A stretch of DNA of 64,000 nt from an uncultured Nonlabens sp. (GCA_947491755.1 CANLKV010000002.1:124001-188000), one strand, 5' to 3'. Counted from the stretch's first letter, positions 52,110 through 63,500 are shown. A program made the numbers and translations. Notes: generated from the letters alone by a model not told the origin.

Positions 52110-52683
52110 GATTTTAGGCTTATTCTATTATTATCAAAACAATAAATCTCGTTTTTATTGCAGGCAGGGAATTACCTAAACCATACTTATAGTTTTTACA
52201 TAGCCTTTTACATCGCGTGATAATACATCTGTTTTGAGGATTGGTATTTATTTTCACGGTGTTGCAAATGAATTACAGCGACAAATCGGTTCTATTTACT
52301 AATCTACCTGTTGTGATTTTTATTTGTTGAAAAGACGCTTTCGCGAAAGCGGAACACTTAACAATCTAAATGCACCCAACTGCCTTTTAATATTTACTAA
52401 AACAACACGTAACACGTAAAAATTTAAACTTCTGCGGCAAATCTTATGCTACCTTAATTTTTCTGGTTAAGGCTTCTTAAGTTATTTGTTTTGAGCTAGT
52501 AACAAAATGCTGTTCATCGATAAAAAGCTGTTTTTTTACTATAAAAAACTATATGATATGCTTTTAATCGTTAATATTGAACAGTTAATAGAAAAAAGGT
52601 TATTTTCAAAAGCAATGATATTTGAGGTCTTTTTAAATTTTTAAAAACCGTACTCTCAAAAATTTTATATCAAACAGGAGCTT
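52110..52683. other. long intergenic region upstream of the SprB-like adhesin, with palindrome copy 8
   Basis: A gap of 574 bp, strongly AT-rich. It holds an exact palindrome copy at 52336-52351 and a weak -7-like GATATTTG near 52620. A 45-codon ORF (52507-52644) is present but looks like chance. No RNA gene is seen. Confidence 0.5.
52336..52351. repeat. dispersed 16-bp palindrome, copy 8
   Basis: Exact copy, intergenic, 333 bp upstream of the giant adhesin gene. Confidence 0.95.
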
Positions 52684-55600
52684 ATGATAAAACGTTACTC
52701 ATCATTACTATTTATTTTTTTTCTTGTGAGTGTGGTTGTGACAGGAGCAGCTGGCCTACTAGAGAACAATATTAAGTCCATCACTGCCATAATTCCTAAT
52801 GCTACTATTAGTGAGGACCAGACATTCTGTTTGAATGAAGCAAATGCATCAGTAACATTAACAGGTGCAGGTGGCCTGGGTAGTGGGTTTTACACCTTTG
52901 AATATGAGGTTAACGGTAGTCCTGATTCAATTTCTACCGCTACCGGTCAAGATAGCATTACTATCAACTACGACACGAGTAATATCAATACCACCACCTA
53001 TCGTATAACAAGTGTTACGTTCAATAATGGATCGCCAGTTGCTGTTAATGATCAGCAGGCTGTATTGCGTACAGAAGCCCCACCTGTCGCCGACTTTACC
53101 TTTATAAACGATCAATGCTCTGGCAGTCCTGTTCCTTTTATTAACGGTGGTACAAGTGGATTAGGAGTGAGTTATGTTTGGGATTTTGGCGATGGTAATA
53201 GTTCCACTGAAAGAAATCCAGTGCATGTTTATGATGCTTTAGGTTGCGGGACTCGTGTTTTTGACGTCACCCTGGAAGTTACTAGAAACGGATGTACTGA
53301 TACAATTACAAAACAAATCACCATTAACGAGGCTCCAGAGCTATCTTTAATTGATGTAGATAATCCGTTTGATCCATTTAATAATTGTTCCAGCGTATTT
53401 TCTAGTCCTAATTATACGATAACAATCGATGACACCAGTCCAGCAACTTGTGTAAGTAATAAACGTATCGACTGGGGTGATGGAACAATTGAGACTAACC
53501 CTACGTTTCCATTATCACATACCTATACAACAACGGGAGCTTTTAATTTGAGAATTTTAGGCGATGGTGATAATGGTTGTACAGGAGAACGAGTCTATGT
53601 CGTTAAAAATGTTTCTAACCCACAAGGAGGATTGAACAGCCCAGGTACAACTCAAAATTTATGCGCACCTACACCTGATTTAAATTTTGCAATATCTAAC
53701 TGGGGGGCGAATAGTGCCGACACCAGGTACACCATTGATTATGGTGATGGGTCGCCTGCTGTAGTTTACACTCAGACAGAATTAGAGGCTTCTGCCTTTT
53801 ACAACTCTAGTAATCCTTCAAGTTCTGCACCTTTCCCAGTGCCGTATTCGTATCTTGAAAGTAATTGTCCAATGCCTAGTTATACAGTTCGACTTAATAT
53901 TCAAAATGCTTGCGGATTTACTGAGTTTACAGCCTCCAATATTACGGTGCTGTCTCCGCCAGAAGCATTATTTGAAGCGCCAGAGGAAGCATGTGTAAAT
54001 ACGCCGGTGACTTTTACAAATCTATCTGGGGCTGGTTATGGTCGCAATTGTAATACAGACGCTATATATACATGGGATTTTGGCGATGGCTCTCCTGTTA
54101 TTACAACTGCTCCATCGCCACCGCTTAATATCGATCACACCTATACTGCACCGGGAACTTATACCGTAAGACTTACAGCACAAGGGTTTTGTGACGACGA
54201 TGTTTATGAAGAGACTATTTGTATTGAGCCACCTGTGGTGCCATCAATCTCCTATTCAACAATAGAAGGCTGCGAGAATATTGATGTGGCTGTAACAAAC
54301 ACGACAGATTTGACCGGTTTTTGTAGTGATGTTTTTTATAACTGGACTATAGATTATGCAGATGACTTTTGTGCTAATGGAACGGGCTCATATTCTTTCA
54401 TTAATGGAACCGATGCATCTAGTGTAGAGCCAGAATTCAATTTTGCTGAGCCAGGGAGATATACAATTAGTGGAACTATAACCGGTAGCAGCTGTGGTAC
54501 AGTTCCCATACCAGCACAAGAAATACTCGTAAAGCAACCGCCACGAGTAACTATTAACCCCATAAACGATGTATGTGAGGACGATGGACTTACAATTAAT
54601 CCGACAGCTATGGTCAATAGTTGCGCTTTACCAGGTAGTAATCTCAATTATTCGTGGAGTTTCCCTGGTGCGGCTACTACAACTTCAAATGAAGCAAATC
54701 CAAGAGATATAACCTATGCTGGACCTGGTGATTATACAGTATCTTTAACTGTAACCAACGAGTGTGGTAGCACAGCTGCTGCAGATGTTACCTTTTCTAT
54801 TTCGGCCAATCCAGTTATTACCGGAAATTTTTCTGAATGTGAAGGGGAAACAGAGCAATTGTTTGCTACTGGAATACCAGCGAGTTCCAGGCCATGGCGG
54901 TCATCAGACAATTCAGTAGCTAGAATAAATAATAGGGGGCTAGTACGAGCCATTTCTCCTGGTACAGCACAAATCACTTTCACAAATAGTAATGGTTGTG
55001 AGAATACCATTGACTTTGAAGTGCGCAATGGTCCATCCTTTACCTCACAGCCTTTGCCTAATCAAGAATTATGTGTCGATGCACCGGCTTCCACTTTGTC
55101 AGCAACTTTCAGTAATGGTAGTGGTACGGTTACTTATCAGTGGTATGAAAATACGGTCGACGACAATAGTACTGGTACGGCCATTTCTGGTGCTACGTCT
55201 GCTAGTTATACTCCTGTGACAGATACTGCTTCAGAACGATTTTATTACGTCATTGTTTCTTTTAGTGAGGGATGCGACAGTATAACCTCAAATACGGCTC
55301 GAGTCCTGGTGAACCCTCAACCTGTAATTGATACGCAACCTATTGCACTACAAGAGGTTTGTGTAGGGTCTCGTGGATTACCACTTTCTCTAGACATCTC
55401 AAATACACCAGGTAATGCTTCTTATCAATGGTTCGAAAACTCGATCGGCTCAAATAGCGGAGGTACCGCAATTACTGGAGCAACAGGTCAATCTTATACG
55501 CCTCCAGTATTCAATACATCAGGTTCTTATTTTTATTATGTAGAGGCAATTTTTTCTACAAACGGATGCTCTACGGTAAAAAGTGACGTGGCAGAAATCC

Positions 55601-58600
55601 AAGTGATCGCAGATCCAGTTATAGATGTACAACCTATCGTTTCCCAGGAAATTTGTCAAGGATCAACAGCTACATCTTTATCAGTTACTGCATCGGGAGG
55701 TAAAGGTTCTTTTAGTTATCAATGGTATCAAAGCAGTACCAATACAAATACAGGAGGAAGCCCTATAAACGGAGCTACATCAAATACATATGAACCACTT
55801 ACAGATAGTACTGGGGATCAATATTATTACGTTGTGGCAACGCAGCCAGGACTGGATTGCGAAGTGCGATCAAATACTTCGCTAGTAAGTGTTGTTCCGT
55901 CTCCTTTTATTTCTTCTCAGCCTCAATCGGCAACTTACTGTGTGGGAGATAGCATTTCTACATTGACTGTAGGAACTAGCAATGGTACTGGGGTTCCTAG
56001 CTATCAGTGGTTTGAAAATACAGTCAACTCAAATGCAGGAGGTATTGCTATTGCTGGTGCAAACGCGTCTACCTTTAATCCTCCATCTGCTTTACAGACT
56101 GCTTATTATTACGTGCAGGTTAGCTTCAATTCTGGTGGATGCTCTACAATAATGTCAGATGTAGCTACGATTACTATTGACCAGGGGCCTGTAATTTCAG
56201 ATGAATCCTTAACTATTTGTAGTGGTGAAGACTTTCAATTTACACCACAGGACAACGAAGTCAATATTATTCCTGAGGGAACTACCTATACATGGTCTGT
56301 TACCTCGACAGCACCAGCTAATGCCATCACTGGATTTACAGATCAAAGCAGCCCTCAATCTAGTATAAATCAACAATTAATAAACACGACAGATGCTGTA
56401 GCAAGCATTGTTTACACAGTGACACCTACTTCTGGTAATTGTGATGGTGTGCCTTTTAGTCTCAATGTAGAAGTACTACCTCGCCCAATAGTAATTTTTG
56501 ATCAGCCCGATCAATTGATTTGTAACGCTTCTACAACAAGCGCTGTATTTTTATCCAGTTCTAGCACAAACAATATTAATTATAATTGGACAGCTAACGT
56601 TCCAGATGGTATATCAGGTGTTATTGAACAGGGGACGGATCAAATACCGCCACAAACATTGATCAATAATACTGACCAGCCTCTTACAGTTACATATACT
56701 GCTACTGCAACTCTCGATAATGCCTCGCAGTCTTGTACAGGCACTACCGCTACCTATTCTATTACGGTATCTCCTTCGATTAGTGCCACCGGGACGGTCA
56801 CAGACTATAACGGGTTCGGAGTAAGTTCTTTTGGAGCAGCAGATGGAGCGATAAATCTTAGTGTGTCTGGAGGATCCAATTCCTTCACGTACGACTGGAC
56901 AGGGCCTAATGGTTTTACCGCCACTTCTCAAGATATCGGCAGACTTGCTGCAGGAACTTATCAGGTTTCTATAAGCGATGGGGTTTGTCCACCCATAGTT
57001 TTAGAGTTTATTGTTACTGAGCCAGCTAACTTGACGATAGCAGAAATAAATGACGATCGAATTAATGTGTCCTGTGCTGATGGGAGTGATGGTGCGCTTA
57101 CGGTTGCAATAAGTCAACAATCTATAGGACCCTACCTATTTGAACTTTTGGACAGTTCTAGTAATATAATTGATTCAAGTGCTTCAACTACAGATATAGA
57201 ATATACGTTTGAAGATTTGCCTGCAGGAATTTATAGCGTACGTGTAACGGACTCTAACGGTTCCTCTAGATTGATTAGCGGATTAGAGATCGTTCAACCT
57301 TCACCTATAATTATCGATCTTGCCGTATCTCAGGTAAGTTGTTATCTAGCAAATGATGCCACTATTACATCAACTGTAACTGGCGGCACAGGTACTTATA
57401 CTGTCACGTGGAATGATCTTGCTGTTGGTTTTTCTAGAGACAATCTTGCACCCGGTACTTATACCATCACGGTGACAGATGAGAATGGTTGTAGCGCTAC
57501 AAAAACGGTTGTTATCAATCAACCACCAGTGTTTTTTACTGAACCTGTTGTAGGCAATATTTCGTGCACAGGAGCCAACGATGGTTTTATTCAACTCAAT
57601 TTGAATGGAGGCGTTGCACCAGTCAACCTAGTGTGGAGTGATGGTAGCGATCAAGGTACGACTCGTAATAATTTACGTCCAGGAACTTATACCGCCACTA
57701 TAAAAGATGCCACAGGATGTAGTATTGTCGAAAGCTTTACTATAATAGAGCCTCAACCTATAATATTAGATGCAAATGTGTCGCCAGTGGTGGACTGTAA
57801 TAATCCTAATAGTGGGGCTATTGATCTACTTGTTTCGGGAGGGACAGCACCTTTTACATTTACTTGGAATACTGGCGACACCACAGAAGACTTGAACAAT
57901 ATTACAGCGGGTAGCTATCAGGTAAATGTAGTTGACGCGAGCGGGTGTACTGCATCGACAAAAATTGATGTAACAGGAACAACTCCTATAAAGTTACAAT
58001 TAAACGACAGGGTAGAGGTTGATTGTGAGATAGGCGTGAGTGAGCAGTTTATCACAGCCACCGCTGTAGGTGGAGTAGCTCCATACACATTTCAATGGTC
58101 TAGTGGTAGGGTACAAATACCTACAGAGCCTACGATCGGAACTAACAGTGACACCATTAGTACTACGCTTAATGGATTAGTAATTGTAACGGTCACTGAT
58201 GCCGTTGGCTGCCGCAGACAGGCTACGTTTGATGTAGACTTAGAAACTCTAGATACGCCTTCTTTCGATTCTGATTCATTTGCATATTTCACTTATGGTG
58301 AGTATTCCATACTAGACCCTATACAGTTTACAAATACTTCTCAGGGCACACCTCTAGAGGTAACATGGGATTTTGGAGATGGTTCATTCTCTAACGAGCT
58401 CAGTCCCACTCATACGTATACGTCGCCTGGTCAATATGTCGTAACCCAGTCAGTAGACTATGGGTACGGCTGTATTCAAAAAACAATTATTACACTAGAT
58501 GTAACTATAGGTTATAAACTAATCGTTCCTAATGCTTTTACTCCTAATGGAGATGGAGTCAATGATGTCTTTAGACCCGTTCAAGAAGGGCTAGAGGATT

Positions 58601-58788
58601 TAAGTTTCAGTGTGTATGATAGCTGGGGATCATTAATCTATTCAGAAGAAGGCTTGACTATATCTGGGTGGAATGGCGAGATGAACAATCGCAATACAGA
58701 AAACGGAAATTTCTATTACAAACTTATCGGTAAAACATTTTATGGTACAGAGGTAGTTTCGGAGGGAGCCTTTACCAAAATTGACTAA
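52684..58788 (+). CDS. giant SprB-like adhesin with PKD, Ig-like and SprB repeats and a T9SS type B C-terminal domain
   Basis: A 2034-residue exported protein. In order: signal peptide; PKD domains ('VWDFGDGNSSTERNPVHVY', 'YTWDFGDGSPVITT', 'NYSWSFPGAATTTSNEANP'); four Ig-like repeats of the 'SYQWYENTxxxNxGGTAI' type (about 780-1180); SprB repeats with the 'GGTGTYTVTWND...LAPGTYTITVTDENGCSAT' pattern (about 1450-1800); a last PKD; and a C-terminal gliding-motility-type domain ('PNAFTPNGDGVNDVFRP', 'YDSWGSLIY', 'GWNGEMNN'). The end marks secretion by the type IX system and surface attachment. It is probably a gliding or adhesion factor. The next gene encodes its likely PorP/SprF partner. Confidence 0.93.
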   Translation: MIKRYSSLLFIFFLVSVVVTGAAGLLENNIKSITAIIPNATISEDQTFCLNEANASVTLTGAGGLGSGFYTFEYEVNGSPDSISTATGQDSITINYDTSNINTTTYRITSVTFNNGSPVAVNDQQAVLRTEAPPVADFTFINDQCSGSPVPFINGGTSGLGVSYVWDFGDGNSSTERNPVHVYDALGCGTRVFDVTLEVTRNGCTDTITKQITINEAPELSLIDVDNPFDPFNNCSSVFSSPNYTITIDDTSPATCVSNKRIDWGDGTIETNPTFPLSHTYTTTGAFNLRILGDGDNGCTGERVYVVKNVSNPQGGLNSPGTTQNLCAPTPDLNFAISNWGANSADTRYTIDYGDGSPAVVYTQTELEASAFYNSSNPSSSAPFPVPYSYLESNCPMPSYTVRLNIQNACGFTEFTASNITVLSPPEALFEAPEEACVNTPVTFTNLSGAGYGRNCNTDAIYTWDFGDGSPVITTAPSPPLNIDHTYTAPGTYTVRLTAQGFCDDDVYEETICIEPPVVPSISYSTIEGCENIDVAVTNTTDLTGFCSDVFYNWTIDYADDFCANGTGSYSFINGTDASSVEPEFNFAEPGRYTISGTITGSSCGTVPIPAQEILVKQPPRVTINPINDVCEDDGLTINPTAMVNSCALPGSNLNYSWSFPGAATTTSNEANPRDITYAGPGDYTVSLTVTNECGSTAAADVTFSISANPVITGNFSECEGETEQLFATGIPASSRPWRSSDNSVARINNRGLVRAISPGTAQITFTNSNGCENTIDFEVRNGPSFTSQPLPNQELCVDAPASTLSATFSNGSGTVTYQWYENTVDDNSTGTAISGATSASYTPVTDTASERFYYVIVSFSEGCDSITSNTARVLVNPQPVIDTQPIALQEVCVGSRGLPLSLDISNTPGNASYQWFENSIGSNSGGTAITGATGQSYTPPVFNTSGSYFYYVEAIFSTNGCSTVKSDVAEIQVIADPVIDVQPIVSQEICQGSTATSLSVTASGGKGSFSYQWYQSSTNTNTGGSPINGATSNTYEPLTDSTGDQYYYVVATQPGLDCEVRSNTSLVSVVPSPFISSQPQSATYCVGDSISTLTVGTSNGTGVPSYQWFENTVNSNAGGIAIAGANASTFNPPSALQTAYYYVQVSFNSGGCSTIMSDVATITIDQGPVISDESLTICSGEDFQFTPQDNEVNIIPEGTTYTWSVTSTAPANAITGFTDQSSPQSSINQQLINTTDAVASIVYTVTPTSGNCDGVPFSLNVEVLPRPIVIFDQPDQLICNASTTSAVFLSSSSTNNINYNWTANVPDGISGVIEQGTDQIPPQTLINNTDQPLTVTYTATATLDNASQSCTGTTATYSITVSPSISATGTVTDYNGFGVSSFGAADGAINLSVSGGSNSFTYDWTGPNGFTATSQDIGRLAAGTYQVSISDGVCPPIVLEFIVTEPANLTIAEINDDRINVSCADGSDGALTVAISQQSIGPYLFELLDSSSNIIDSSASTTDIEYTFEDLPAGIYSVRVTDSNGSSRLISGLEIVQPSPIIIDLAVSQVSCYLANDATITSTVTGGTGTYTVTWNDLAVGFSRDNLAPGTYTITVTDENGCSATKTVVINQPPVFFTEPVVGNISCTGANDGFIQLNLNGGVAPVNLVWSDGSDQGTTRNNLRPGTYTATIKDATGCSIVESFTIIEPQPIILDANVSPVVDCNNPNSGAIDLLVSGGTAPFTFTWNTGDTTEDLNNITAGSYQVNVVDASGCTASTKIDVTGTTPIKLQLNDRVEVDCEIGVSEQFITATAVGGVAPYTFQWSSGRVQIPTEPTIGTNSDTISTTLNGLVIVTVTDAVGCRRQATFDVDLETLDTPSFDSDSFAYFTYGEYSILDPIQFTNTSQGTPLEVTWDFGDGSFSNELSPTHTYTSPGQYVVTQSVDYGYGCIQKTIITLDVTIGYKLIVPNAFTPNGDGVNDVFRPVQEGLEDLSFSVYDSWGSLIYSEEGLTISGWNGEMNNRNTENGNFYYKLIGKTFYGTEVVSEGAFTKID

Positions 58789-58791
58789 GTG

Positions 58792-59787
58792 ATGAAAAAA
58801 ATATTATTCTTACTAGCAATGGGTATCGGTTTTGTGCAACAAGCAAGCGCGCAAGATCCCATTTTCACACAATACTTTTTCTTTCCAGAAACCCTCAATG
58901 CAGGCTTTACTGGCTTTCAAGAAACTACTAAAATAGGATTACTGCATCGCACACAGTGGCCCAGCCTAGATTTTAGGGTAGACAGCGATTTTGCTACATT
59001 CAATACTTGGGTAGAAAAAATGAACAGCGGTGTAGGCGTGAGCGTTTTAAGTCAGCGAGAGCGTTTTACAAATTTTAGCCTCACTCAAGCTAACGTTAGT
59101 TATGCCTACAAAGTCAACTTAACAGATACTTGGGTTTTCCGGCCAGGGGTTGAGGTAGGCTATGGATTTAAATCTTTCAACTTTAATAATTTATTGCTAG
59201 AAGATCAAATCGATCTTGCTAGTGGTACCATCAACCCATCGTCTGTTGATGGATTATCGATTAATGACAATGTCAATTATCTTGATTTGAGTGCCTCTCT
59301 ATTAATTCACAACGAGAATTTATGGCTAGGTGCGTCGCTCAAGCATTTAAACCGACCAGACATTTCCCTAACAACCCAGGGCAATGTAGCTTTACAACCA
59401 CTGGGTACGATCACTGCTGGGTATGAGTTACAACTTGCAGATCTATTAAATTCTACCTTTTTACCGTACTCAACAAAATTATTACTGACAGGTAATTACA
59501 TGCAGCAAGGCGATTTTAATCGATTGGATTTAGGAGGGATGCTAGTTTTAGACAATTTTTACGTCGGTGCTCTTGCCGCTACAAATCCTAATCGCAATAC
59601 GCAGAATGCACACTTATTGACCTCAATAAATTTGCTAGGTGGTCTGCAATTTGAAAAGTTTAAATTCAATCTTTCCTACGATATAAATGTGAGCAATCTG
59701 GGACGAACTGGGGGTATTTACGAGCTCTCAATCATTTATACAGTAGATCAAAATGCCAAGTGTTTTGGCTGTCCAGGATATTTATAA
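58792..59787 (+). CDS. PorP/SprF family type IX secretion membrane protein
   Basis: A 331-residue outer-membrane protein. The signal peptide ends in QASAQ, then 'DPIFTQYFFFPETLNAGFTGF', the PorP/SprF start. Strand pairs follow ('MNSGVGVSVLSQRERFTNFSLTQANVSYAYKV', 'TWVFRPGVEVGYGF'), and the last strands 'FNLSYDINVSNLGRTGGIYELSIIYTV' are family-typical. SprF-type proteins hold T9SS cargos with type B C-terminal domains at the cell surface, such as the adhesin just upstream. The ATG starts 3 bp after the adhesin stop (a GTG overlaps the junction). Confidence 0.93.
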   Translation: MKKILFLLAMGIGFVQQASAQDPIFTQYFFFPETLNAGFTGFQETTKIGLLHRTQWPSLDFRVDSDFATFNTWVEKMNSGVGVSVLSQRERFTNFSLTQANVSYAYKVNLTDTWVFRPGVEVGYGFKSFNFNNLLLEDQIDLASGTINPSSVDGLSINDNVNYLDLSASLLIHNENLWLGASLKHLNRPDISLTTQGNVALQPLGTITAGYELQLADLLNSTFLPYSTKLLLTGNYMQQGDFNRLDLGGMLVLDNFYVGALAATNPNRNTQNAHLLTSINLLGGLQFEKFKFNLSYDINVSNLGRTGGIYELSIIYTVDQNAKCFGCPGYL

Positions 59788-59805
59788 TTAGCATGGATTT
59801 GAGTT

Positions 59806-59821
59806 CGCTTTCGCGAAAGCG
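59806..59821. repeat. dispersed 16-bp palindrome, copy 9
   Basis: Exact copy, 19 bp after the PorP/SprF stop codon. The remaining gap to 60210 is AT-rich and shows no gene I can support. Confidence 0.95.
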
Positions 59822-60210
59822 AACTACCGACTAAATAATTCCTGCAACAATCATCATAAAGTGGTTCTAATAACCATTGTAAGAACTCTGCTGTAAAAAA
59901 AACATAACTAGTGACCAAAATTTATCCGTTTACTATGGCGCGTCCCTCACGCTATAGCACACAACCTACAAATTATTGATGCAGCATAGAAAATAATATC
60001 AAGTGAAGCTTTAATAGCCTCGCAAAAACAAAGAGCTTTTATAAATTAAAACATTCAAATTCAATTATATATGTAAAAGATAGTGATGCAGCTAGACACG
60101 ATACGCAATTTATATTTTTAACTAAAACAGCTTAAATATTTAACTAAAAAAAGAATCGATGATGATTAAAAGCAGTGCACATTTACAACATAATTTAAAG
60201 TCATAATCAG

Positions 60211-60312
60211 ATGGCAAACAAAGCAAAACCAGGTCAGAAAACAGCTAGTAAGACGACCGCCAAAGCAGCTCCTTCAAAAGGTAAAGCTGTAAAGCAAGCT
60301 CCAAAGAAATAA
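60211..60312 (+). CDS. 33-residue Lys/Ala-rich basic microprotein
   Basis: An ATG frame of 33 codons: starts MANKAKPGQKTASKTTAKAA and ends APSKGKAVKQAPKK. It contains 10 Lys and no acidic residues, and is rich in Ala, Pro, Ser and Thr. The composition is like the tails of histone H1 and bacterial histone-like proteins. It stands in a long gap with a clear terminator 54 bp downstream, and the composition is far from random AT-rich DNA. It may bind DNA, RNA or ribosomes. It is too short for standard gene finders. Confidence 0.6.
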   Translation: MANKAKPGQKTASKTTAKAAPSKGKAVKQAPKK

Positions 60313-60365
60313 GGGGTGCTTATCTGCGATACGATCGCAGTTTTATTCAAAAATTAAAATCAATG

Positions 60366-60396
60366 AACCGTGCTTTAAAAAGTGCGGTTTTTTTTT
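60366..60396 (+). terminator. intrinsic terminator after the microprotein gene
   Basis: Hairpin AACCGTGCTT / AAGTGCGGTT with G-T pairs at two positions and a 4-nt loop, followed by a T-run (60390-60396). It supports a transcription unit at 60.2 kb. Confidence 0.8.
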
Positions 60397-60569
60397 GAAA
60401 CCCAATTAAGGTCTAGTAAGCGCAAGTATCATCATCGGGCGCATCGTTAGCGCTATCTGTTTTTAAATATCATCACAACTTAGGGTGTTCAGGTAAAAGA
60501 ACTTCAGCCTCTATACAACAGTAATGGTATCAAATAATAAATTTATATTGCTGGCCTAAACATTTAGAC

Positions 60570-63500
60570 ATGAAAATACTGTTAACTGCTGCTTTAATGG
60601 CACTTTACTTCACAGCATCCTCGCAGCCAGACGCAGGCTGGTTGCGTCATAGTGCCATCTCACCAGATGGTAAAACGATTGTGTTTACTTATAAAGGAGA
60701 TCTCTACACAGTGCCATCAGTAGGCGGTGATGCTACGCAATTAACTTTTCACGCGGCTCATGATTATGCAGCTACCTGGAGTGCAGATGGCAACTCAATT
60801 GCTTTTGCATCAGATCGATACGGTAATTTTGATGTTTATGTGATGCCTTCAACTGGCGGTGCTGCAAAAAGGCTTACGTTTCATTCAAATGATGAAGAGC
60901 CCTACACATTTTCTCCAGATGGGACAGAGATCTACTTCGGTGGCTTGCGACAGGATACAGCGCCCCACAGGCAATTCCCTACTGGTAGTCAACCAGAAGT
61001 TTACAAGGTTCCAGTTGTCGGTGGTCGTATAGATCAAGTATTTACAATACCTGCAGAAGAATTAGAGATAAGTGATTCCGGCAAAATCATATTATATCAA
61101 GATAAAAAAGGGGGAGAGAACGACTGGCGCAAACATCACACTTCTAGCATAACAAGAGATATCTGGGCGTACGATAGAACGACTGGTAAACATAAGATGA
61201 TCACTACATTTATGGGGGAAGATCGACAACCAGTTTATGGGAGCGATGAGTCAACAATTTATTATTTGAGTGAGCAATCAGGAAGTTTCAATATATACAA
61301 GATGGATCCTGATAACCCATCTAGTGCTTCACCTCTTACTAATTTTACATTACATCCGGTACGATTTCTTTCCTTTGGTAGTGGTATCCTTAGTTTTGGA
61401 TACGATGGCAAATTGTATACCATGAGAGAAGGACAGGAACCACAGCGCATCGTTGTTAACATTACGACGCAAGAAATCCTTAATGATGATAAGTTTATTT
61501 CCATCAACGGAGGAGTGGGAGAAATGGCTGTTTCTCCTAATGGAAAGGAAATTGCCTTTATTGCTAGAGGAGAAGTTTTTGTAACCTCTGTTGAAGAGTC
61601 TTTTACTAAAAGAATAACTAATACTCCAGAAACAGAAGAGTATGTTACCTGGGGGCCAGAGGGTAAATCTGTTGTATATAGTAGCGAGCGTGACGGAAAA
61701 TGGAGTATATACAAAACCGAAATCGTAAGAGAAGAGGAACCTTTCTTTTTTGCCTCTACATTACTACAAGAATCTCCCGTTATTGAAACAACGGTAGACA
61801 ATTACATGCCACAATATGCACCAGATGGTAATAAACTCGCCTATGTGTCTGGTCGAAAGTCGTTAATTATTAAAGACCTAAAGTCTGGAGAGGAAAAAGT
61901 AGTCATTGCGCCTAATGATGTTGTAGGGTTGAGCAGTGAAGATTTTAAATGGAGCCCTGATAGTAAATGGCTACTTATTAACTGGGGCATCTCATTAAAT
62001 AATAGCGATGTTATGTTGATGGCTGCAGATGGGTCAAAAAAAATCAACCTTAACGAGAGTGGGTACTACGATTATGCACCCACATGGGTCAATAATGGTA
62101 AACAGATGTTATGGTTTTCTAATAAAGATGGCTTAAGATCCTATGCAACTAGCGGCTCTACTCAAAGTGATGTGTACAGTATGTTTTTTGATCAAGAGGC
62201 TTGGGATGAATTCAATTTGAGCAAGGAAGAATATGCCTTGATTAAAGAGATTAAAAAGCTAGCCGATAAGAAAGAAGGGACAAAAGAGGATAAAAAAGAC
62301 AAAGATGGTGCTGAGGAAGAAGAGGTAAAAGACTTGACCTTTGATTGGGATGGTATGAAAGAACGTACAAAGCGCCTAACGATTCACTCATCTAGCCTGA
62401 GTGATGCGGTACTTTCTAAAGATGGTAGTAAACTGTATTATTTGACTCGATTTGAGGATGATCTAGATCTATGGGAGACAGATTTGCGGACTAAGGAGAC
62501 AAAGATGACATTAAAACTAGGGGCCTCTTCAGGAAAGTTGGAATGGGATGCAGCTGGTAAAAACCTGTTTCTATTAAGCAGTGGCAAGATTTCCAAAATT
62601 GACCCTGAAAAAGGTAAAAAGGAAAATGTAAGTATTTCTGGTGAGATGACTTATGATGCAGTAGCAGAGCGTCAGGCAATGTTCAATCATGTGTGGATCA
62701 GAACTAATGCCGTCTTTTACACATCAAATTTCCACGGTATCGATTGGGATCTCATGAAAACAGAATATGAGAAACACGTGCCCTACACAGGTAATAGTAT
62801 TGAGTTTGCCGAGTTACTTTCAGAAATGCTGGGAGAGCTTAACGTATCTCATGCAGGAGCCAGGGGTGCTGGATACAGTATAAACAATGAAGATGCCACA
62901 GCTTCTTTGGGAATCTTTATTGATTACAACCATAAAGGCAACGGTATTAAAATTACCGAGGTTTTAAAGGGTGGACCGCTAGACAAATCAGCATTTGAGA
63001 TTAAGCCAGGAATGATTATTGAAAAAATCGATGGAGAGCTCATAGCGTCGAGTAAAGATGTAGCTGCCTATCTCAATCGCAAAAACGATAAGTTTACTTT
63101 GCTAGAGATTAACGACCCAGAGAAGAAAGAAAACCTAGTGATCACTGTAAAACCTATTACATTAGGCGAGGAGCGATCATTACTCTACAAAAGATGGGTG
63201 AAAATAAATGAAGAAGAAGTTGATACAAAAAGCAACGGGCAGTTAGGATATGTGCATATACCAGGCATGAGTGATGGCCCATATCGTGATATTTTTGAAA
63301 AAATGATGGGAAAATACCACGATCGCAAAGCTGTCATTATTGATACTCGTTTCAATGGTGGTGGTGATCTTGTGGCAGATCTAGCAGCTTTTTTTACAGG
63401 TAAATCGTTTATCAGTTATGAGACTGAGGATATGGTAGTAGGAGGGGAGCCCACCTCTCGTTGGACAAAACCCACGCTAGCGCTTATCAACGAGGCACAA

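Noticed and set aside
52507..52644. 45-codon ORF (MLFIDKKLFFYYKKLYDM...) before the adhesin
   Set aside because: It is very AT-rich, made of Phe/Leu/Lys/Tyr/Ile codons as expected by chance in this gap, and has no other support.
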